From: Erythrobacter sp. YT30
Lineage (GTDB): Bacteria > Pseudomonadota > Alphaproteobacteria > Sphingomonadales > Sphingomonadaceae
DNA length: 64,000 bases
Assembly (NCBI RefSeq): GCF_001542875.1
Contig: NZ_LMAF01000002.1
Location: 1,759,501-1,823,500 of the forward strand
Reading direction: 5' to 3'
The notes beneath the pieces are model-generated. The model saw only the letters and a program-made list of their open reading frames with translations. It ran no database searches and had not been told where the DNA came from. Positions within the stretch are counted from its first letter, which is position 1, and each line of letters begins with the position of its first letter. Position numbers and translations under genes: made by a program. Positions 61,849 to 64,000 of this stretch are shown piece by piece.

Positions 61849-63210
61849 CTAGTGTAGAGCGACCCGTTCGCCATGCTCCGGCACCCGCACTTTCCATGAA
61901 AACTCTTCTGCGATCCTGAGCCGAAAGCGGTCGGACGCTTCGGATTCGCCGTGAACGACGAAACACTCTTTGGGAAGTGATTTGAATTCGCCCAGCCAGC
62001 GCAGCAGTTCGTCTCTGTCCGCATGAGCTGACAACATGTCGAGCGATTTCACTTCAGCCCTTACCGGCACATAATCCCCATGGATTTTGATTGCCTCAGC
62101 GCCTTTCAAGAGTGCTGCCCCGCGTGTACCGCCCGCTTGATAGCCTGCCATTACAATCGCGCTTTTTTCGTCTGGGGCATACCGTTTGAGGCGGTGAAGT
62201 ATGCGCCCGCCGGTCACCATGCCGCTGGCAGAGATGATGATTTTTGATCCCGGTTCTGTGTCGAGCCTCTTTGAGTGCTCAACATCGCGCGTGTAGATCA
62301 CATCATCCCAAGCCCCCCGGCACTGCTGGGCGCTGAGGCGGTGGTCGGATGAATATTGGCAGAACATATCGGTTGCACTGCAAGCCATCGGACTGTCGAG
62401 ATAGACGGGGACGTCGGGGATGTTTCCGCGTTGACGTATGGCGTCGATGTGAAACAACAAGGATTGCGCGCGACCGACTGCGAAAGAGGGGATTATCACG
62501 CTCCCGCCGCGAGTGATGGTCCTCTTGATGACTTCTTCAAGCTCTTCCTGCGGGTCAATCTCTGGATGTAGCCGATCACCATATGTCGACTCCACGAGCA
62601 GGTAGTCGGCTTCCGGCACTGGCTGGGGATCGAACATCAAAGGATCGTCGTACCGACCTAGATCTCCTGAAAAAACGATGCGAATGCCATCGACAATCAT
62701 CTCGACTGTCCCAGCTCCCAGAATATGGCCAGCATATCGAAATCGGATCGTACAGTCTTCGGTCACATCGACGCGCTTGCCGAAAGGCTTTGGCGTGAGT
62801 TGCTTAAGCGCTTCTAGAGCGTCCGCGCGGGTGTAAAGAGGCAGCGCCGGGCTATGTTTGCTGAAGCCGCGTCTGTTGGCATACCGCGCGTCCGCTTCGA
62901 GCAGGTATCCGCTATCCGGGAGAAGGAGACCGCAGAGTGCGCGTGTGGCCTCAGTACATATCACCTGCCCCATGAAGCCATTCTTCACCAGCAAAGGTAG
63001 GTAGCCTGAGTGATCAAGGTGTGCATGTGTCAGGACCACTGCATCGATACTTGCAGGATCGACAGGCAAGTGATTGCGGTTTCGAACCCTCAGGACCTTG
63101 TAGCCTTGAAAGAGACCACAATCGACCAGTACTTTACTGCGTGAGGTTTCGACGAGAAACTTGGCGCCCGTGACTGTATCGGCAGCCCCTAGAAAAGTGA
63201 GGTTGAGGAT
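61849..63210 (-). CDS. Beta-CASP metallo-beta-lactamase RNA-processing-type hydrolase, start codon unclear
   Basis: About 453 aa if read from the ATC at 63210. The MBL domain opens LNLTFLGAADTVTGAKFLV and carries the zinc motif HAHLDH (residues 62-67). GHILGAGTVEM and FSGDLGRYDDP follow. The beta-CASP part has VIIPSFAVGRAQSLL and IIISASGMVTGGRI, and the RNA-specificity tail has MLSAHADRDELLRWL. This is the full family architecture, so the first ~47 residues are surely part of the ancestral protein. Yet no ATG, GTG or TTG occurs in frame before the TTG at 63069, which would delete strand 1 and part of the MBL core. A non-standard start, a frameshift with the overlapping CBS-like gene, or a sequence error must explain it. 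Confidence 0.78.
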   Translation of the reverse strand: MLNLTFLGAADTVTGAKFLVETSRSKVLVDCGLFQGYKVLRVRNRNHLPVDPASIDAVVLTHAHLDHSGYLPLLVKNGFMGQVICTEATRALCGLLLPDSGYLLEADARYANRRGFSKHSPALPLYTRADALEALKQLTPKPFGKRVDVTEDCTIRFRYAGHILGAGTVEMIVDGIRIVFSGDLGRYDDPLMFDPQPVPEADYLLVESTYGDRLHPEIDPQEELEEVIKRTITRGGSVIIPSFAVGRAQSLLFHIDAIRQRGNIPDVPVYLDSPMACSATDMFCQYSSDHRLSAQQCRGAWDDVIYTRDVEHSKRLDTEPGSKIIISASGMVTGGRILHRLKRYAPDEKSAIVMAGYQAGGTRGAALLKGAEAIKIHGDYVPVRAEVKSLDMLSAHADRDELLRWLGEFKSLPKECFVVHGESEASDRFRLRIAEEFSWKVRVPEHGERVALH

Positions 63211-63509
63211 CTCAAATCTCCGATCTGCAAGTCTAGAGCGAGGTTCGCTTCCTGACTGCGTGGCTGCGCTCGGCCAAAAGCATGGTCAATTTTCATCGCG
63301 TCGATCAGATTGCGCCAGTTGACGATACCCGCAAACTCGCCTCCGGGGTAGGTTATGCCCGCTATGGAGGCGCCATCGGAATTCATGTCAGCTACCTTTT
63401 CCGCGCGGGAATAAATAGGAACCACGTGAATGGCAGGGCGCAAGACCTCTCCAGCCGTTTTTTGTCTTCCAACATAGCTTGCATGCTGAATGACGTCAGC
63501 GCGCAGCAT
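63189..63509 (-). CDS. CBS-domain-like small protein
   Basis: A 106-aa protein. Residues about 15-75 look like one CBS motif: KTAGEVLRPAIHVVPIYSRA, then DGASIAGITYPGGEFAGIVNWRNLI, the strand-turn-strand of CBS domains that bind adenosyl nucleotides. The C-terminal 30 residues overlap the proposed start of the MBL gene by 22 bases in another frame. ATG 63509 is eight bases after the small membrane protein gene ends. It may form a dimer to complete a CBS pair. The frame is supported by operon spacing on the upstream side. Confidence 0.5.
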   Translation of the reverse strand: MLRADVIQHASYVGRQKTAGEVLRPAIHVVPIYSRAEKVADMNSDGASIAGITYPGGEFAGIVNWRNLIDAMKIDHAFGRAQPRSQEANLALDLQIGDLRSSTSLF

Positions 63510-63516
63510 AAGTGGG

Positions 63517-63777
63517 TTATTGCTCCTCACCCTGCAACGGTTCCTCGGGTGTTGTCTCCTCTTCCGGTACAACCCGCATCGGAGTGTCCGGCAAGTCGAC
63601 TTCAACTCCGCCCTCTGGTGCAGTGGTCCACTCTGTGGAGGGCTGCTCGAGTTCTCGTTCAGGTGCCTGTTCCCCCTGCGTAAAGTCGATGAAGAAGAAC
63701 ACCGCCCCTAAGACTAACAGAAGCAGCATCAAGATTACCCAGAATGGTGAGAATGAAGATTTGTTTCCGGTAGCCAT
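63517..63777 (-). CDS. Small single-pass membrane protein
   Basis: An 86-aa protein with one N-terminal transmembrane helix (WVILMLLLLVLGAVFFFI, residues 13-30) and an acidic Pro/Glu-rich tail (PEEETTPEEPLQGEEQ). It opens the minus-strand unit with the CBS-like and MBL genes. The short cytoplasmic N-terminus and acidic exported tail suggest an inner-membrane protein with a periplasmic disordered tail. No family is recognised. Confidence 0.6.
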   Translation of the reverse strand: MATGNKSSFSPFWVILMLLLLVLGAVFFFIDFTQGEQAPERELEQPSTEWTTAPEGGVEVDLPDTPMRVVPEEETTPEEPLQGEEQ

Positions 63778-64000
63778 TGCAGTGTCCTCGCTGTTTTGCG
63801 GGCACTGTTATCGCCGGTGCGAAGAGCGCAGCTTATCCGGAAACATCCTTAGTTTGAGCGGCCAGAGGCGCATTCAGCATAATACCAAAGATCTAGGGGG
63901 ATTTACGGAATGACCGCCGTGATGGATCTGAGATGATCTCCCTGATCAGAGTAGTAGCGCAATTGCGTTTCAGCCCTAGAGATTGGGGGACGGTCAGACG

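Noticed and set aside
1..64000. CRISPR arrays, tRNA or rRNA genes, insertion sequences, prophage
   Set aside because: No regularly spaced repeats, cloverleaf sequences, transposase or integrase frames were seen.

Overview
The window looks like part of an alphaproteobacterial chromosome, most likely a marine member of the Sphingomonadales (Erythrobacteraceae-like). This rests on several TonB-dependent receptors paired with tryptophan-halogenase-like flavoproteins, a DUF6445 oxygenase-like protein, an SLC45-type sugar transporter, a moderately high G+C content with frequent ATGA/GTGA stop-start overlaps, and the general protein character. No rRNA, tRNA, CRISPR array, insertion sequence or phage gene was seen.

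Layout. (1) 1-9.7 kb: the end of a type III secretion operon (sctL-sctN-sctO-sctP, after an unidentified gene cut by the window edge). It is followed by an island of proteins that look like secreted or envelope accessory factors: an unknown 165-aa protein, an ankyrin protein and a class 3 lipase in one minus-strand unit, an exported pentapeptide-repeat protein, and a plus-strand polymorphic toxin with a likely immunity gene. The three transcription units of the island each carry a palindromic TTTGCAG-type box 58-84 bases upstream of their start codon. (2) 9.9-20.7 kb: a LacI-family regulator and four alpha-glucan genes: a GH13 amylase, a GH31 alpha-glucosidase, a pullulanase-type GH13 and a CGTase-like GH13. 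(3) 20.9-27.5 kb: a haem-type TonB receptor with a Fur-like box, a DUF6607 protein, and a TetR regulator divergent from a second TonB receptor. (4) 27.5-41 kb: a maltose/maltodextrin uptake locus with a MalA-like TonB receptor, two halogenase-like flavoproteins, DUF6445, a second LacI regulator, a GH13 alpha-glucosidase, a coupled 55-aa ORF, an SLC45-like sugar importer and an FG-GAP/ASPIC lipoprotein. Two divergent promoter regions in this locus share an identical 12-base box. (5) 41.2-46.6 kb: a cysteine hydrolase, a Gfo/Idh oxidoreductase, an aldo/keto reductase, a TauD-type dioxygenase and an SSS symporter. (6) 47.2-53.3 kb: an oxoprolinase operon (fused HyuA-HyuB, DUF969, DUF979, DUF2891). 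(7) 53.6-60.7 kb: a SAP/DUF6434 protein and a tripartite RND efflux operon. (8) 61.1-64 kb: a host-attachment-type protein, a proline-rich mini-protein, and a minus-strand unit of a small membrane protein, a CBS-like protein and a beta-CASP metallo-beta-lactamase whose N-terminus has no standard start codon.

How the genes work together. In regions 2 and 4, exported amylases and pullulanase would cut starch or pullulan outside or in the periplasm. The TonB receptor takes maltodextrins across the outer membrane, the SLC45-type carrier takes maltose-size sugars across the inner membrane, and the GH31 and GH13 glucosidases finish hydrolysis under two LacI regulators. The most unusual part is region 1: a toxin and a probable immunity gene sit in what appears to be a type III secretion island, which would suggest bacterial as well as, or instead of, eukaryotic targets.
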